Position numbers and translations under genes: made by a program. 64,000 nt of DNA from the NCBI RefSeq assembly GCF_943193185.1, contig NZ_CALPDE010000005.1:1-64000 (forward strand). The letters run 5' to 3'. Of the stretch, positions 33,604 through 42,750 are shown in pieces. This stretch comes from Lactococcus ileimucosae. GTDB lineage: Bacteria > Bacillota > Bacilli > Lactobacillales > Streptococcaceae. The notes under the pieces were generated by a model, which was not told where the DNA came from, did not search any database, and worked only from the letters and a program-made list of their open reading frames with translations. Within the stretch, counting starts at the first letter, position 1, and each line of letters begins with the position of its first letter.

Positions 33604-35145
33604 TTGTCTGATAAACAACTTGAAAAAATTATCGTTCTTGACTACGGTAGTCAGTATAACCAATTAATTTCTCGTCGCATCCGCGAAATAGGTGTTTTCT
33701 CGGAGCTGATGAGTCACAAAGTCACAGCTCAAGAAATCCGTGAAATAAATCCTGTGGGAATTATTCTTTCTGGGGGACCTAATTCTGTTTACGATGAAGG
33801 TTCATTTGATATTGATCCCGAAATTTTTGAGCTCGGTTTACCTATCTTAGGCATCTGCTATGGCATGCAACTGATTAGTCACAAATTAGGTGGTAAAGTT
33901 GAAGGTGCCTCTGAACGAGAATATGGTGTTGCTCCCATTGAGTTAAAAGCTCCGTCTAAACTCTTTGCCAATACACCTAACACACAAGATGTGCTCATGA
34001 GTCATAGTGACCGTGTTGTTAAACTTCCAGAAGGTTTCCACGTTGTCGCAACTTCCCCAAACAGTCCATTTGCTGCCGTTGAAGATACAGAGCGCAACAT
34101 TTACGGTATTCAATTTCACCCTGAAGTACGTCACTCCGTATACGGTACAGACATGCTCCGTAACTTTGCCTTGAATATCTGCGGTGCTAAAGGTGATTGG
34201 TCAATGGAAAATTTCATTGACATGCAAGTCAAGAAAATCCGAGAACAAGTTGGTGATAAAAAAGTCTTGCTTGGCCTCTCTGGCGGTGTTGATTCTTCAG
34301 TTGTAGGTGTGCTTTTGCAGCGTGCAATAGGTGATCAATTGACTTCTATCTTTGTGGATCATGGTTTTCTCCGCAAGGGAGAAGGCGACCAAGTTATGGA
34401 TATGTTGGGAGGCAAATTTGGCTTAAACATTATCCGTGTAAATGCGGAAGAACGTTTCATGAATAAACTAGCTGGTGTTTCTGATCCAGAGAAAAAACGT
34501 AAAATCATCGGTAACGAATTTGTTTATGTCTTTGATGATGAAGCATCTAAACTTAAAGACGTGAAGTTCCTTGCACAGGGAACGCTCTACACAGATGTGA
34601 TTGAGTCAGGAACGGATACAGCTCAAACAATCAAGTCACACCACAATGTCGGTGGGTTGCCAGAAGACATGCAGTTTGAATTGATTGAACCTTTAAATAC
34701 ACTGTTCAAAGATGAAGTACGCGCCCTTGGTACGGAACTTGGTATGCCTGATGAAATCGTTTGGCGGCAACCTTTCCCAGGACCTGGTCTTGCCATTCGT
34801 GTCATGGGAGATTTGACACCTGAGAAGGTCGCGGTTGTTCGTGAATCTGATGCCATCCTCCGTGAAGAAATTGCTGCCGCTGGTTTAGACCGTGACGTAT
34901 GGCAGTACTTCACTGTTAACACAGGCGTTCGTTCAGTTGGTGTCATGGGAGATAGCCGGACCTACGATTATACACTTGCTATCCGTGCTATTACTTCTAT
35001 TGACGGCATGACAGCAGAGTTTGCGAAACTCCCTTGGGATGTTCTGCAAAAGATTTCAATACGTATCGTAAATGAGGTAGACCATGTTAACCGCGTTGTC
35101 TACGATATTACCTCTAAACCACCTGCAACTGTTGAGTGGGAATAA
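33604..35145 (+). CDS. guaA: GMP synthase (glutamine-hydrolysing)
   Basis: A 513-residue enzyme that aminates XMP to GMP. The N-terminal class I amidotransferase (residues 1-195) has the nucleophile Cys in GICYGMQL and the His-Glu pair in FHPEV; the ATP pyrophosphatase loop is GLSGGVDSS (about 230), and the C-terminal dimerisation domain ends with KPPATVEWE. The start is TTG after AGGAGG. It completes the route from xanthine or IMP to GMP with Xpt. No PurBox is seen upstream. Confidence 0.97.
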   Translation: MSDKQLEKIIVLDYGSQYNQLISRRIREIGVFSELMSHKVTAQEIREINPVGIILSGGPNSVYDEGSFDIDPEIFELGLPILGICYGMQLISHKLGGKVEGASEREYGVAPIELKAPSKLFANTPNTQDVLMSHSDRVVKLPEGFHVVATSPNSPFAAVEDTERNIYGIQFHPEVRHSVYGTDMLRNFALNICGAKGDWSMENFIDMQVKKIREQVGDKKVLLGLSGGVDSSVVGVLLQRAIGDQLTSIFVDHGFLRKGEGDQVMDMLGGKFGLNIIRVNAEERFMNKLAGVSDPEKKRKIIGNEFVYVFDDEASKLKDVKFLAQGTLYTDVIESGTDTAQTIKSHHNVGGLPEDMQFELIEPLNTLFKDEVRALGTELGMPDEIVWRQPFPGPGLAIRVMGDLTPEKVAVVRESDAILREEIAAAGLDRDVWQYFTVNTGVRSVGVMGDSRTYDYTLAIRAITSIDGMTAEFAKLPWDVLQKISIRIVNEVDHVNRVVYDITSKPPATVEWE

Positions 35146-35392
35146 TAGCTAGGTAAAATAGCTAAAATAGAAATTAAAAATCGCTCAACAGAGCGGTTTT
35201 TGTTTTACGAAAATCAATAAAAAACATTGATTTTGAAAAAATTGGACACAAAAAAGTCAGTGAAAAAGTGCTTAACTGTGCGCATACGACTGCTGAAGTT
35301 AAGCACGTTTTGTTTTTTCTCAGAGAAAAAATAGTTTAAATTCACCATAACGAAAAACAAAGGCCTCTTGAAAAATCACTGGATTTTTGCTG
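35146..35392. other. Intergenic region with two hairpin terminators
   Basis: First hairpin 35177-35201: AAATCGCTC/GAGCGGTTT, loop AACA, then TTTTTG (guaA terminator; nearly the same sequence as the ssrA terminator). Second hairpin 35268-35306: GTGCTTAACT/AGTTAAGCAC with a 19-base loop and T-runs in both directions, which can serve the SipW-type gene arriving from the right. No gene is present. Confidence 0.75.
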
Positions 35393-37135
35393 CTATATCT
35401 TTGAAGTCCATGCACCGTCTTGGTCGCGGAGGATGAGGGCGGGGGAAGATATGTGTAAGGAGGAATTGTTTACATGCGCAGCTACTGTGATAACACCTGT
35501 TGTATTTCCTATGAGCCAAGGTCTTTCTGCATTAAAAGGGGTTCTGGTTCCATCAAGTGTCGTTGTTCGGCTTACTGCTGTTGGGTAGGCTTTCCCTGGT
35601 CCCGAAAGATGATTGACCTCCGCAAGAGATAGCATAAAAGCCTTTCTTTCACCACTTGGATCCACCTCCGCAAAGTCATTGCGCAAAGCATCTGTAAAGG
35701 CATTATAAGTTAAGTCTAGCGTAAATCCAATAGTATCTACCCACGGCATATCTGGCCAAGAACCTCCTCCTGCTCCTACCCACTCCGGATGCCCTTGAAT
35801 ATACGCATCAGGTCCTGTACCCGTAAATTCTTTTTGCACAGGTTGAACTTGACGGCGAATAACAGAAGGCAGATTGTCATGCCAGTTTCGTGCGGCAAGG
35901 TCAGCTGTTGAACCATTATAACTATTAATACCCGGAATAGTGTTCCAAGCAACTGAAGGACCTCTATGTGAGATGACCAAGTGATTCCCATCCCCCTTGT
36001 TCTCAAGATAGCGGTACTGTGTCCCACGCATAGAGAATGTTTGACCCGGCTCCATCTCACCAAGGATAGGCAAGCCATTACGTACTTCATCCACCAACTT
36101 CTTGGCAAGGTCGCTATGGTTTTCTGGGGCTTCCTCCCAAAGAGCAGACACATCACCATCTGTGTTGGCAACCATATTAGCAACGGCCTTAATCCCATAA
36201 TAATAATCTCCCCGAATCCCGCTCGTAGAAAAATTAGCCTGATCGAGGAGGAAAGAGGTTGCCTCCTCTGGGAAGAGCAGATTAGCCCAGTAAGCCCAAC
36301 CTGTTTGAGGATCCACCACCCAGAAGTTCCCCACACGGTCTTGCACTGGAAGAGCATTCCACTGGCTGAGCAACATGACCGGCTGGTCTTGGATGACGGT
36401 CTGGCGAGCCGTGTGTGTCCCGTCTTCTGTATCGGGCGGTGTCCCTAAAATAGAAGTGGCTGTTCTGCCATTGTGCCAGTAGCCATCTGTCCCATTCCCG
36501 GGATGGGTGACCCCTGTGGCATCTGCTCCGGCATTGGTCCCATCAGGACTGGCTGAAGTATCGGCTTCTTCGCCCGACTGGGTCCAGTCACGTCCGTCGC
36601 CTGCAGCAGCTGTCTTGTGGTTGTCGCGGGCACGGTTAAAGGTCGGCATGAAGTAGGGGGCATTCAGCTGACCTGAGCCGTCTGTGGCTGCGCGGGGATT
36701 CCAACCGACGGTCCAGCGGGCACGGGCGTTGAAGGCGGCACCTGGTCCGACACGTTGGCCGACTGTGTTGCCTGAGGCTTCCGGTGTCCAAGGGGTCCAT
36801 GTGCCCGTGTCTTCCTTGATGGGTTGAACCGCGTTGCCCTCTGCCACCTCTTGGGGGTCGGCTTGGACTAAGGATTCGCCATTGATTTCCATGTATTCGA
36901 GGAGTTTAACGCGCACCAAGATAGGTGCATCGCCAAAGTTCTCCGCAAAGACATCTTTGTTGCCTGAGGCGCGGTCAAAGTAGTCGTGCAGGCGCCCGAC
37001 TTCTTCAAAGTTGATATTGCCACTGCGGTCATTGATGGCCCGCTGTGTGAAGGAGAACCATGCGAAGGTTCCTGAAATCAACAACAAAACCGACAATATG
37101 GCTAAAAGAACGCCTAGCTTTCTCTTTTGTTCCAT
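35393..37135 (-). CDS. Secreted protein with SipW-type signal, unknown function
   Basis: A 580-residue protein. The ATG at 37135 (MEQKRKLGVLLAILS) follows GGTGGA. The signal segment is charged, then hydrophobic (residues 7-22), then SGTFAWFSFTQRA, the T-[YF]-A-[WY]-F pattern of SipW-dependent exported proteins such as TasA, CalY and their relatives. The rest is aromatic- and Gly/Asp/Thr-rich, with a low-complexity stretch around residues 190-250, no LPxTG, no repeats and no cysteine. Base composition is unusual: 38 of 60 bases are G/C at 36481-36540, against 17 of 60 at 35221-35280. No SipW peptidase gene is in the window. A structural or matrix role is only inferred. Confidence 0.75.
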   Translation of the reverse strand: MEQKRKLGVLLAILSVLLLISGTFAWFSFTQRAINDRSGNINFEEVGRLHDYFDRASGNKDVFAENFGDAPILVRVKLLEYMEINGESLVQADPQEVAEGNAVQPIKEDTGTWTPWTPEASGNTVGQRVGPGAAFNARARWTVGWNPRAATDGSGQLNAPYFMPTFNRARDNHKTAAAGDGRDWTQSGEEADTSASPDGTNAGADATGVTHPGNGTDGYWHNGRTATSILGTPPDTEDGTHTARQTVIQDQPVMLLSQWNALPVQDRVGNFWVVDPQTGWAYWANLLFPEEATSFLLDQANFSTSGIRGDYYYGIKAVANMVANTDGDVSALWEEAPENHSDLAKKLVDEVRNGLPILGEMEPGQTFSMRGTQYRYLENKGDGNHLVISHRGPSVAWNTIPGINSYNGSTADLAARNWHDNLPSVIRRQVQPVQKEFTGTGPDAYIQGHPEWVGAGGGSWPDMPWVDTIGFTLDLTYNAFTDALRNDFAEVDPSGERKAFMLSLAEVNHLSGPGKAYPTAVSRTTTLDGTRTPFNAERPWLIGNTTGVITVAAHVNNSSLHISSPALILRDQDGAWTSKI

Positions 37136-37166
37136 TTCTATTTTTCCACCTACTCCATAAATATGA

Positions 37167-37235
37167 TGTAACAAGAAGATTTCTTTTGTTACAAACTCTA
37201 AGAGTATTATAAAAAAAAAAGAAAATGAAAGTGAA
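37167..37235 (-). promoter_or_regulatory. Promoter and palindromic element of the SipW-type gene
   Basis: TTCACT, 18-bp spacer with ten T, TATAAT (37206-37211). Just downstream, at 37167-37193, is an inverted repeat with outer arms TGTAACAA/TTGTTACA and inner GAA/TTC. Its place in the first transcribed bases suits a repressor operator. Confidence 0.5.
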
Positions 37236-37386
37236 ATAGTATTTAGATGAGGAGAAAAGAGCTTTTTAAAGTGACTTCAAGCTATCCAAAGGCTGTGGCT
37301 GAGCTGCTACACAGGGGAGGGCAAGAAGATATAAGCAGTGGCTTGTGGGAGAGTCCTTTCATTTTCATCAACCACTGCAGCTATAA

Positions 37387-37422
37387 AAAAATGGCAGTAG
37401 ATTTTCATCTAGCGCCATAGAG
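37387..37422 (-). terminator. Terminator after the second usp gene
   Basis: Two-part stem ATGGC..AGAT/ATCT..GCCAT with a GAAA loop and a run of seven T on the minus strand. Confidence 0.8.
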
Positions 37423-37460
37423 GATACAAGCCCCATAAAGTGTATAGATTACTTCTTAGG

Positions 37461-37886
37461 TCACTTGACGACCATAACATTACAGTTCGCATGATTAATA
37501 ACATAGGCAGTCGTTGAGCCCACCAGTAGCCGATCAAATGCGCCCTTACCAGTGACACCAATGACGATTAAATCAATGTCATGTTCTTGGGTAAAGTCAA
37601 TAATTTCTTTCTTAGGCGAACCCTCCACACGATAAGTCTTGAACTCAACCTGTTTCTTAATGATGTCAGCTGCTCTATCTATAATTGCTCGCGCTTGCTC
37701 CTCTAGATTTTCAAGAATAAGCGGTGCACCGTAGGTTGAGCCATAAAGCCGAATATCGTCTTTAACATGTAAAACAAGGAGTGAAGTTTCATTTTCTTTA
37801 GCTATCTTAACAGCCTCACGCACTGCTTTATCAGATTGTTCAGAGCCATCTACTGCGACCATGATATTTTTGTACTGTTTTTCCAT
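37461..37886 (-). CDS. Universal stress protein, UspA family (second copy)
   Basis: A 141-residue Usp protein. MVAVDGSEQSDKAVREAVKIA at the N-terminus (in part) and GVTGKGAFDRLLVGSTTAYVI, the ATP-binding motif, near residues 110-130. It is clearly a paralogue of the protein at 20265-20699 (shared DGSEQS, DRLLVGSTT, NHA.CNV.VVK). Monocistronic. Confidence 0.93.
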   Translation of the reverse strand: MEKQYKNIMVAVDGSEQSDKAVREAVKIAKENETSLLVLHVKDDIRLYGSTYGAPLILENLEEQARAIIDRAADIIKKQVEFKTYRVEGSPKKEIIDFTQEHDIDLIVIGVTGKGAFDRLLVGSTTAYVINHANCNVMVVK

Positions 37887-37998
37887 AAAGACCTCCCTTA
37901 TTTTAAAATTGTCAATTTAACTTTTCTATATCTATATTTTAAAACAAAAGGACAGAAAAAGACACTAATAGCATTAAAATAAACAAGTGATATTTCTT

Positions 37999-38592
37999 TT
38001 ATTTTATAGGTCTTGTGATTTCAAATGTTTCACCTAAAGCCGTATAAGCTCTTCCAGACAAACGAGCAACAGGATCTAATGCCTCAGCTTTAATATAAAG
38101 TTTATCCTCGTCTATAACTGCGTCATCCATCAGTATATTTTTGACTTCTAAAAGCATGAGATGACTGGTTTTTCCTACAGGTATGTGCTTATAGAGTGTC
38201 ACCTCTAGTCGAGCCTTAGCATTTGCGATAGCCGGTACCTCAACTTCTTGAGAGGCTGTTAAACTGATTCCAAACTTTTCAACTTCACTTTCATTAGCGG
38301 CAAGAGGGGCGGACGTTTGATTCATTGCTTCGACATTCTCAGTGTTGACCAAATGAATAACCCCTTCCTCTCTTTCTAAAAGATTTCTGACAGAATCCTT
38401 CATCTCTGTCATCGCAATAGAGACAATAACAGGCTCTTTAGAAACTACATTAAAAAAACTAAAAGGAGCGGCGTTGACAACACCTTGACTATTTTGCGTT
38501 GTGAGCCAAGCAATAGGTCTTGGGACAACAAGACCAGATATAAGCTTATACGCTTCTTTACTGTTCATATCCTTTGTTTTAAATGCCTTCAT
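37999..38592 (-). CDS. Flavin reductase family protein
   Basis: A 197-residue flavoprotein with the split-barrel FMN-binding domain (SGLVVPRPIAWLTTQNSQG, NAAPFSFFNVVSKEP, and further MTEMKDSVRNL). Family members reduce flavin with NAD(P)H or bind FMN as stress-related oxidoreductases; the substrate here is unknown. GGGAG precedes the ATG. It is transcribed behind a leader of about 185 bases with three hairpins and a short upstream frame. Confidence 0.88.
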   Translation of the reverse strand: MKAFKTKDMNSKEAYKLISGLVVPRPIAWLTTQNSQGVVNAAPFSFFNVVSKEPVIVSIAMTEMKDSVRNLLEREEGVIHLVNTENVEAMNQTSAPLAANESEVEKFGISLTASQEVEVPAIANAKARLEVTLYKHIPVGKTSHLMLLEVKNILMDDAVIDEDKLYIKAEALDPVARLSGRAYTALGETFEITRPIK

Positions 38593-38777
38593 CTTCTCTC
38601 CCTATAAGTCGTTTTTTGTTTTTCCATGGATGGCACTTTTCTCTTCCTGTTTCAATGCCAAAAGCGGCACAGATGCGCCACTCTCTCTTTCTTCATTCCT
38701 AAAATAGAGAGGATTGGCAAGATATAATGACCATAACAAGGCAAATTAAATCAACACTTTGTTTACAAATGTAAATT
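38593..38777 (-). promoter_or_regulatory. Long structured leader with a short upstream ORF
   Basis: Three successive hairpins: CCTCTCT/AGAGAGG-type (38681-38712), GGCGCA/TGTGCC (38666-38679) and TGGCA/TGCCA (38630-38660). A 14-codon frame MKKERVAHLCRFWH (38652-38696) starts in the loop of the first and runs through the second. AGGA touches its ATG, so its translation is uncertain. Confidence 0.45.
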
Positions 38778-38811
38778 TATTTTATTATACCATCTTCTCA
38801 ATAATTTTCAA
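38762..38811 (-). promoter_or_regulatory. Promoter and operator-like repeat of the flavin reductase gene
   Basis: TTGAAA (38806-38811), 16-bp spacer, TATAAT (38784-38789), then the inverted repeat TTTACA-AA-TGTAAA (38762-38775) at the expected start site. Confidence 0.55.
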
Positions 38812-38857
38812 AAATATTGTACTTCAAAAGTTCTCTCCTCACTCAGAGATACAGCTT

Positions 38858-39661
38858 CTAAACTTTAAAATAATTCAATAAAAGTTGGCAAAACAAGAGA
38901 TCTATCACCGTATCTTGGTACTGTATTTCTTTCATTTTACCTAACAGAAGGTTGAGAATTTTTTCTTTTTCTCGGTAAGTTTCTACCAAAAGCCCCTTAC
39001 GAAAGAGAGCGTGTTCCTCTTGAGAAGCAAATTCGGCATGACTGACAAGTCGTTTTTTTAGTGTGAATGCTTGTTCTTCTAAAGCAGCATGTCGCGTAAT
39101 ATTTCTAAAAATTTCTTCTAAATATTGAATGACTTCGATAAGAAATTCTTTCTCAAGAATAACCTTTTTGCCTGACCCTATCAGCTCTTTTTCCCATAGG
39201 GCTAGAATTCTTGAAGAAGCTGAGGTAAATAACAGGCTGAACTGACTAATATCTTCTGTCCTCAAATAAAAGAGATAGGCAAGCTGTAGAGGATAGGACA
39301 AACGATAAAGTTCAGCCTTACTCCTCTCTTCTCCATTGATTTCTACGGAAGAATAGCTCGTATTGACAAACTCAAAATGCTGCTTTAACACATGAGCAAT
39401 CATTTCTCGAATCATTTCATCATTTGAAGCAAGAGGTAAATATAAGCTTGCTTGCATGGCAGAGCGTTGAAGCCACTTTGTTGAACTTCCTTGCAACAAT
39501 TGACACACTCTATTTTTTTCTTTGTTTTCCAAATAATCAACCAGGGGATCTTTAAAGCAATTTCTAAATACAATCGCCCATTCAGGATTAATTTCTTCAC
39601 TCAGAGTTTCGATTCGAAAAATCGATTTTCTACTTTCCATCGATAATCTAATCGTGTTCAT
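38858..39661 (-). CDS. Uncharacterised protein downstream of purK
   Basis: A 267-residue protein not recognised. It is predicted helical and soluble, rich in Glu, Leu and Lys, with no signal peptide or membrane segment. The ATG at 39661 is chosen because GGGAGG lies 6 bases upstream, inside the longer frame. It starts 30 bases after purK and is the last gene of the purD-E-K transcript. Its place suggests coexpression with purine synthesis, not a known role. Confidence 0.75.
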   Translation of the reverse strand: MNTIRLSMESRKSIFRIETLSEEINPEWAIVFRNCFKDPLVDYLENKEKNRVCQLLQGSSTKWLQRSAMQASLYLPLASNDEMIREMIAHVLKQHFEFVNTSYSSVEINGEERSKAELYRLSYPLQLAYLFYLRTEDISQFSLLFTSASSRILALWEKELIGSGKKVILEKEFLIEVIQYLEEIFRNITRHAALEEQAFTLKKRLVSHAEFASQEEHALFRKGLLVETYREKEKILNLLLGKMKEIQYQDTVIDLLFCQLLLNYFKV

Positions 39662-39691
39662 CCTCTTCCTCCCTGTTATCATTTTGATTCT

Positions 39692-40804
39692 CTATATCTT
39701 CAAACTTGATATTTCCGCCAGACTTTCTAAAATGTCATCTGTCAGAATTGTAATATGTCCCATTTTTCTGTCTACTTTTGCTTCTAACTTCCCATAATCA
39801 TGAATGTGCCATTCTGGATGTTCACGGTTTATTTTTTCAACTTTAGTAACATCTTGACCTAAGATATTTATCATAACCGCCCTTTTTAAAAGACGAGGCT
39901 TTGGCAATTCTTCACCAAGTATGCCTTTGATATGCAAATCAAACTGTGAAAAATCACAAGCTTCTATTGTGTAATGCCCCGAATTATGTGGGCGCGGAGC
40001 AAGTTCATTAACATAAATATCTCCTGACTCTGTGAGAAACATTTCAACACAAAGAGTCCCTGAAAGCTGGAGCTTTTCTGCTATTGCTAGAGCTAAGCGT
40101 TCTGCTTTTTCGCTTATTTCAGAAGAAACGAGTGCAGGAGCAATTGTTCGGTGTAAAATATTGTTAATATGCTCGTTTTGACATAAGGGAAAGGTAACAA
40201 ATTTTTTACCATTTCCACTTATAATAACCGAAATTTCACAAGAAAAATTAACGTAGTCTTCCAAAACACACTCGGCACTGCCTGCTAATTTTATTGCCGC
40301 TTTCAAATCCTCGTCACTCTTTAAGACGACCTGCCCATGTCCGTCATAGCCGCCTGTTGTTGTTTTAAGAACCTGCTTCTTGGTCACCCTTTCTGGAAGG
40401 TCTTGAGCACCATAAACCAGCTTCCATGGTGCCACCTTTACCCCACACTCTTCTAAAAACTCTTTTTCTAACTTGCGGTTCTGCGTGATTTCCAACAATC
40501 TGATGCCTTGTGGAATGTCTACACATGTTTCTAATTCATGTAGGGCTTTTGATGATACATTCTCAAACTCATAAGTTATTAAATCACAAGCATAGGCCAA
40601 TTTTAGAAGGGCATCAACATCATCGTAATCAGCAATAAGCAACTCGTCCGAACATTTTGCTGCGGGACAGCTCGGATTAGGGTCTAAAGTGATTACTTTG
40701 TGACCCATATATTGTGCAGAAATAGCCATCATCTGTCCTAACTGACCCCCACCAATAATTCCAATTGTTTTTTTCTTATGTTGCATATTCTCATTATAGG
40801 TCAT
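39692..40804 (-). CDS. purK: N5-carboxyaminoimidazole ribonucleotide synthase
   Basis: A 370-residue ATP-grasp enzyme that carboxylates AIR using ATP and bicarbonate. N-terminal nucleotide-fold GIIGGGQLGQMM, ATP-grasp segments TTTGGYDGHGQVVLK and the Mg-binding NELAPRPHNSGHYT (about 270) are typical. AGGGGAAAG precedes the ATG. Unusually, a terminator-like hairpin lies between purE and purK. Confidence 0.96.
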   Translation of the reverse strand: MTYNENMQHKKKTIGIIGGGQLGQMMAISAQYMGHKVITLDPNPSCPAAKCSDELLIADYDDVDALLKLAYACDLITYEFENVSSKALHELETCVDIPQGIRLLEITQNRKLEKEFLEECGVKVAPWKLVYGAQDLPERVTKKQVLKTTTGGYDGHGQVVLKSDEDLKAAIKLAGSAECVLEDYVNFSCEISVIISGNGKKFVTFPLCQNEHINNILHRTIAPALVSSEISEKAERLALAIAEKLQLSGTLCVEMFLTESGDIYVNELAPRPHNSGHYTIEACDFSQFDLHIKGILGEELPKPRLLKRAVMINILGQDVTKVEKINREHPEWHIHDYGKLEAKVDRKMGHITILTDDILESLAEISSLKI

Positions 40805-40837
40805 TTTTCTTCTTTCCCCTACTCTTTTTTGGATAGT

Positions 40838-40868
40838 TCAAAAATAAATCCGTTAATTATACGGATTT
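40838..40868 (-). terminator. Terminator-like hairpin before purK
   Basis: Stem AAATCCGT/ACGGATTT with a 7-base loop, T-run TATTTTTG on the minus strand, 35-60 bases before the purK start. A possible promoter (TTGTAA, 17 bp, TAAATA) lies just upstream, so it may be an attenuator rather than the end of the purDE transcript. Confidence 0.55.
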
Positions 40869-40926
40869 TTATTTACTAAAATAGAATTATTTTTACAAAT
40901 ATTACGCTAACTTTTAAAGTATAAGT

Positions 40927-41412
40927 TTACAGCAATTTTTTGGTCGATGTCACAGATATTTCTGCAGCATTTTCCCGGTATTTTTTTAATTTTTTAGTCA
41001 AACTTTTATTACCAAGCGCTAAAATCTGGACCGCATAGAGGCCTGCATTTTTGGCACCTGCTGTTCCTATAGCCATGCTAGCAACAGGTACACCTCCTGG
41101 CATTTGGACAATCGAGTAAAGACTATCCAAACCAGATAAAGCACGAGACTGGATTGGCACACCAATGACGGGAAGTAACGTCATCGAAGCAACCATCCCC
41201 GGCAAATGAGCTGCCCCTCCAGCTCCTGCAATAATTACCTTATAGCCTTGCTTTTCTGCATTTTTAGCAAAATCCAGCATTATTTCTGGTGTCCGATGTG
41301 CCGATACCACTTTTTTATCAAAAGCTATACCAAACTCTTCCAAAATCTGCGCACTTTGCTTCATTGTCTCCCAATCTGAAAGAGAGCCCATAATAACTGC
41401 AACTTCTGACAT
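40927..41412 (-). CDS. purE: N5-carboxyaminoimidazole ribonucleotide mutase
   Basis: A 161-residue class I PurE that moves the carboxylate to C4 of the imidazole ring. [11 protein letters not shown] (nucleotide phosphate binding), SAHRTPE (catalytic His) and [12 protein letters not shown] are intact. The ATG at 41412 follows AAGGAG at 7 bases; a GTG two codons earlier is less likely. It lies 2 bases after purD. Confidence 0.96.
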   Translation of the reverse strand: MSEVAVIMGSLSDWETMKQSAQILEEFGIAFDKKVVSAHRTPEIMLDFAKNAEKQGYKVIIAGAGGAAHLPGMVASMTLLPVIGVPIQSRALSGLDSLYSIVQMPGGVPVASMAIGTAGAKNAGLYAVQILALGNKSLTKKLKKYRENAAEISVTSTKKLL

Positions 41413-41414
41413 TT

Positions 41415-42647
41415 TCACACTCCTTTATTTCCGATATCTGTTCGGTAAAACATCCCTTTATTGTCTAAACTGTCTAATTTTGCATACAATACTTTCTGAA
41501 TGCTCCCTATGTCTGTCCCTGTTTCCGTAACCATATACACACGTCCACCGCTTGAAAACAGCTGTCCCTCCCTTTCGACAACGCCAGCATAAAAGCAATT
41601 TAAATCAAACAAATCAGGTAAGGGCACACTTTCTGTTGAGGCATTAGGATAACCTTGATTCGCCACGACCACTCCTAAAGTGATTTCATCTGTATTCCAA
41701 ACCAACTGTGGTTCTCTGCCTTCTAAAATATCTATTATATTTTCAGCAAAATCACTCCTTATTGTCTCCAAAACCACTTGCGTTTCTGGATCACCAAACC
41801 GAGCATTAAACTCAATTGTCTTTACACCTTGCGCCGTCCATATTAAGCCTGCATAAAGCACTCCTGTGAAGGATTTGTTTTCAGCCCTTAATCCAGCAAT
41901 CGTTGGCTCAACAATTCTCTCTAAAGCTTCTTGAACAATCCTTTCTGGGATATGAGGTACTGGCGCATATGCTCCCATCCCCCCTGTGTTAGGTCCTTGA
42001 TCTCCATCAAAGGCCCGCTTATGATCCTGAGCAATAGGCAGTGGGTATATCTTACCCTCATGAACCAGGCTGAAGAGGGAAAATTCCTCACCTTCAAGAT
42101 ATTCCTCCACAACTACTTTTGCTTCATTCATCTGGAAAATGTCTCTTAAAGCAGCTCTTGCTGTTTCTAAATCCATTGCTACAGTGACACCCTTGCCCGC
42201 AGCCAATCCATCGGCCTTAATAACAATAGGAGCACCTTTTTTCTCAACATAGTTTAGGGCTTCTTCCAAGTCTAAAAAGCTTTCATAGTCTGCCGTTGGC
42301 ACACCATATTTTTTCATAATGGATTTAGCAAAGCTCTTACTTCCTTCAATCTGTGCTGCATCAGCTCTTGGGCCGAATATACGCAAGCCTTCTTCTAAAA
42401 ATACATCAACGATACCGTTCATTAATGCTGTTTCTGGACCGACAAAAGTCAAATCAATCTCTTCTTTTTTGGCAAAATCAACCAAAGATTGATTGTCAAG
42501 TTCGGAAATAGCTACTATTTTTAGCTTTTTTTCTGCCATTCCGACATTTCCAGGGCAAATAAAAACTTTATCTACCTTCTCACTTTGAGCAAATTTTCGC
42601 GCAATTGCGTGTTCACGCCCACCTGAACCAACGACTAAAACCCTCAT
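41415..42647 (-). CDS. purD: Phosphoribosylamine-glycine ligase
   Basis: A 410-residue ATP-grasp enzyme for the second step of purine synthesis. [12 protein letters not shown] at the N-terminus, [14 protein letters not shown] (ATP binding, about 145) and [12 protein letters not shown] (about 220) are conserved. Length is slightly below the 420-430 residues usual in the family, with no gap in the motifs. It opens the purD-E-K transcript and has a PurBox promoter. Confidence 0.96.
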   Translation of the reverse strand: MRVLVVGSGGREHAIARKFAQSEKVDKVFICPGNVGMAEKKLKIVAISELDNQSLVDFAKKEEIDLTFVGPETALMNGIVDVFLEEGLRIFGPRADAAQIEGSKSFAKSIMKKYGVPTADYESFLDLEEALNYVEKKGAPIVIKADGLAAGKGVTVAMDLETARAALRDIFQMNEAKVVVEEYLEGEEFSLFSLVHEGKIYPLPIAQDHKRAFDGDQGPNTGGMGAYAPVPHIPERIVQEALERIVEPTIAGLRAENKSFTGVLYAGLIWTAQGVKTIEFNARFGDPETQVVLETIRSDFAENIIDILEGREPQLVWNTDEITLGVVVANQGYPNASTESVPLPDLFDLNCFYAGVVEREGQLFSSGGRVYMVTETGTDIGSIQKVLYAKLDSLDNKGMFYRTDIGNKGV

Positions 42648-42672
42648 GTTACCTCACTTTCTTTCTCACTTC

Positions 42673-42678
42673 TATCTT
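42673..42678 (-). promoter_or_regulatory. -10 element of purD
   Basis: TAAGAT with no recognisable -35, as expected for an activator-dependent promoter; 65 bp from the PurBox centre. Confidence 0.5.
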
Positions 42679-42696
42679 AAGATATTTGGAGGAAAA

Positions 42697-42718
42697 GAAA
42701 AAGCCCTAAAGGGCTTTT
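42697..42718 (-). terminator. Terminator of the HAD gene, inside the purD upstream region
   Basis: A 10-bp perfect stem AAAAAGCCCT/AGGGCTTTTT with a 2-base loop, between the PurBox and the -10 of purD. T-rich on both sides. Confidence 0.85.
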
Positions 42719-42736
42719 TAAATATATTCTTGTTCA

Positions 42737-42749
42737 AACGTTCGGAATT
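42737..42749 (-). promoter_or_regulatory. PurBox upstream of purD
   Basis: AATTCCGAACGTT matches the consensus at 12 of 13 positions and lies one base after the HAD stop codon. Confidence 0.85.
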
Positions 42750-42750
42750 A

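Larger units (their letters stand above)
37136..37460. other. Intergenic region upstream of the SipW-type gene
   Basis: About 325 bases. It holds the promoter and palindrome of the SipW-type gene (37167-37235), an inverted repeat GCAGTGG/CCACTGC (about 37335-37378) and the usp terminator. No open frame with a ribosome site is seen. Confidence 0.55.

Noticed and set aside
35776-36448. Long open frames on both strands inside the SipW-type gene
   Set aside because: They result from the higher GC of this gene; none has a ribosome site or sensible composition.
42497-42509. PurBox-like sequence (12/13) inside purD
   Set aside because: It encodes conserved-looking residues of PurD, and no promoter follows at the proper distance; probably chance.
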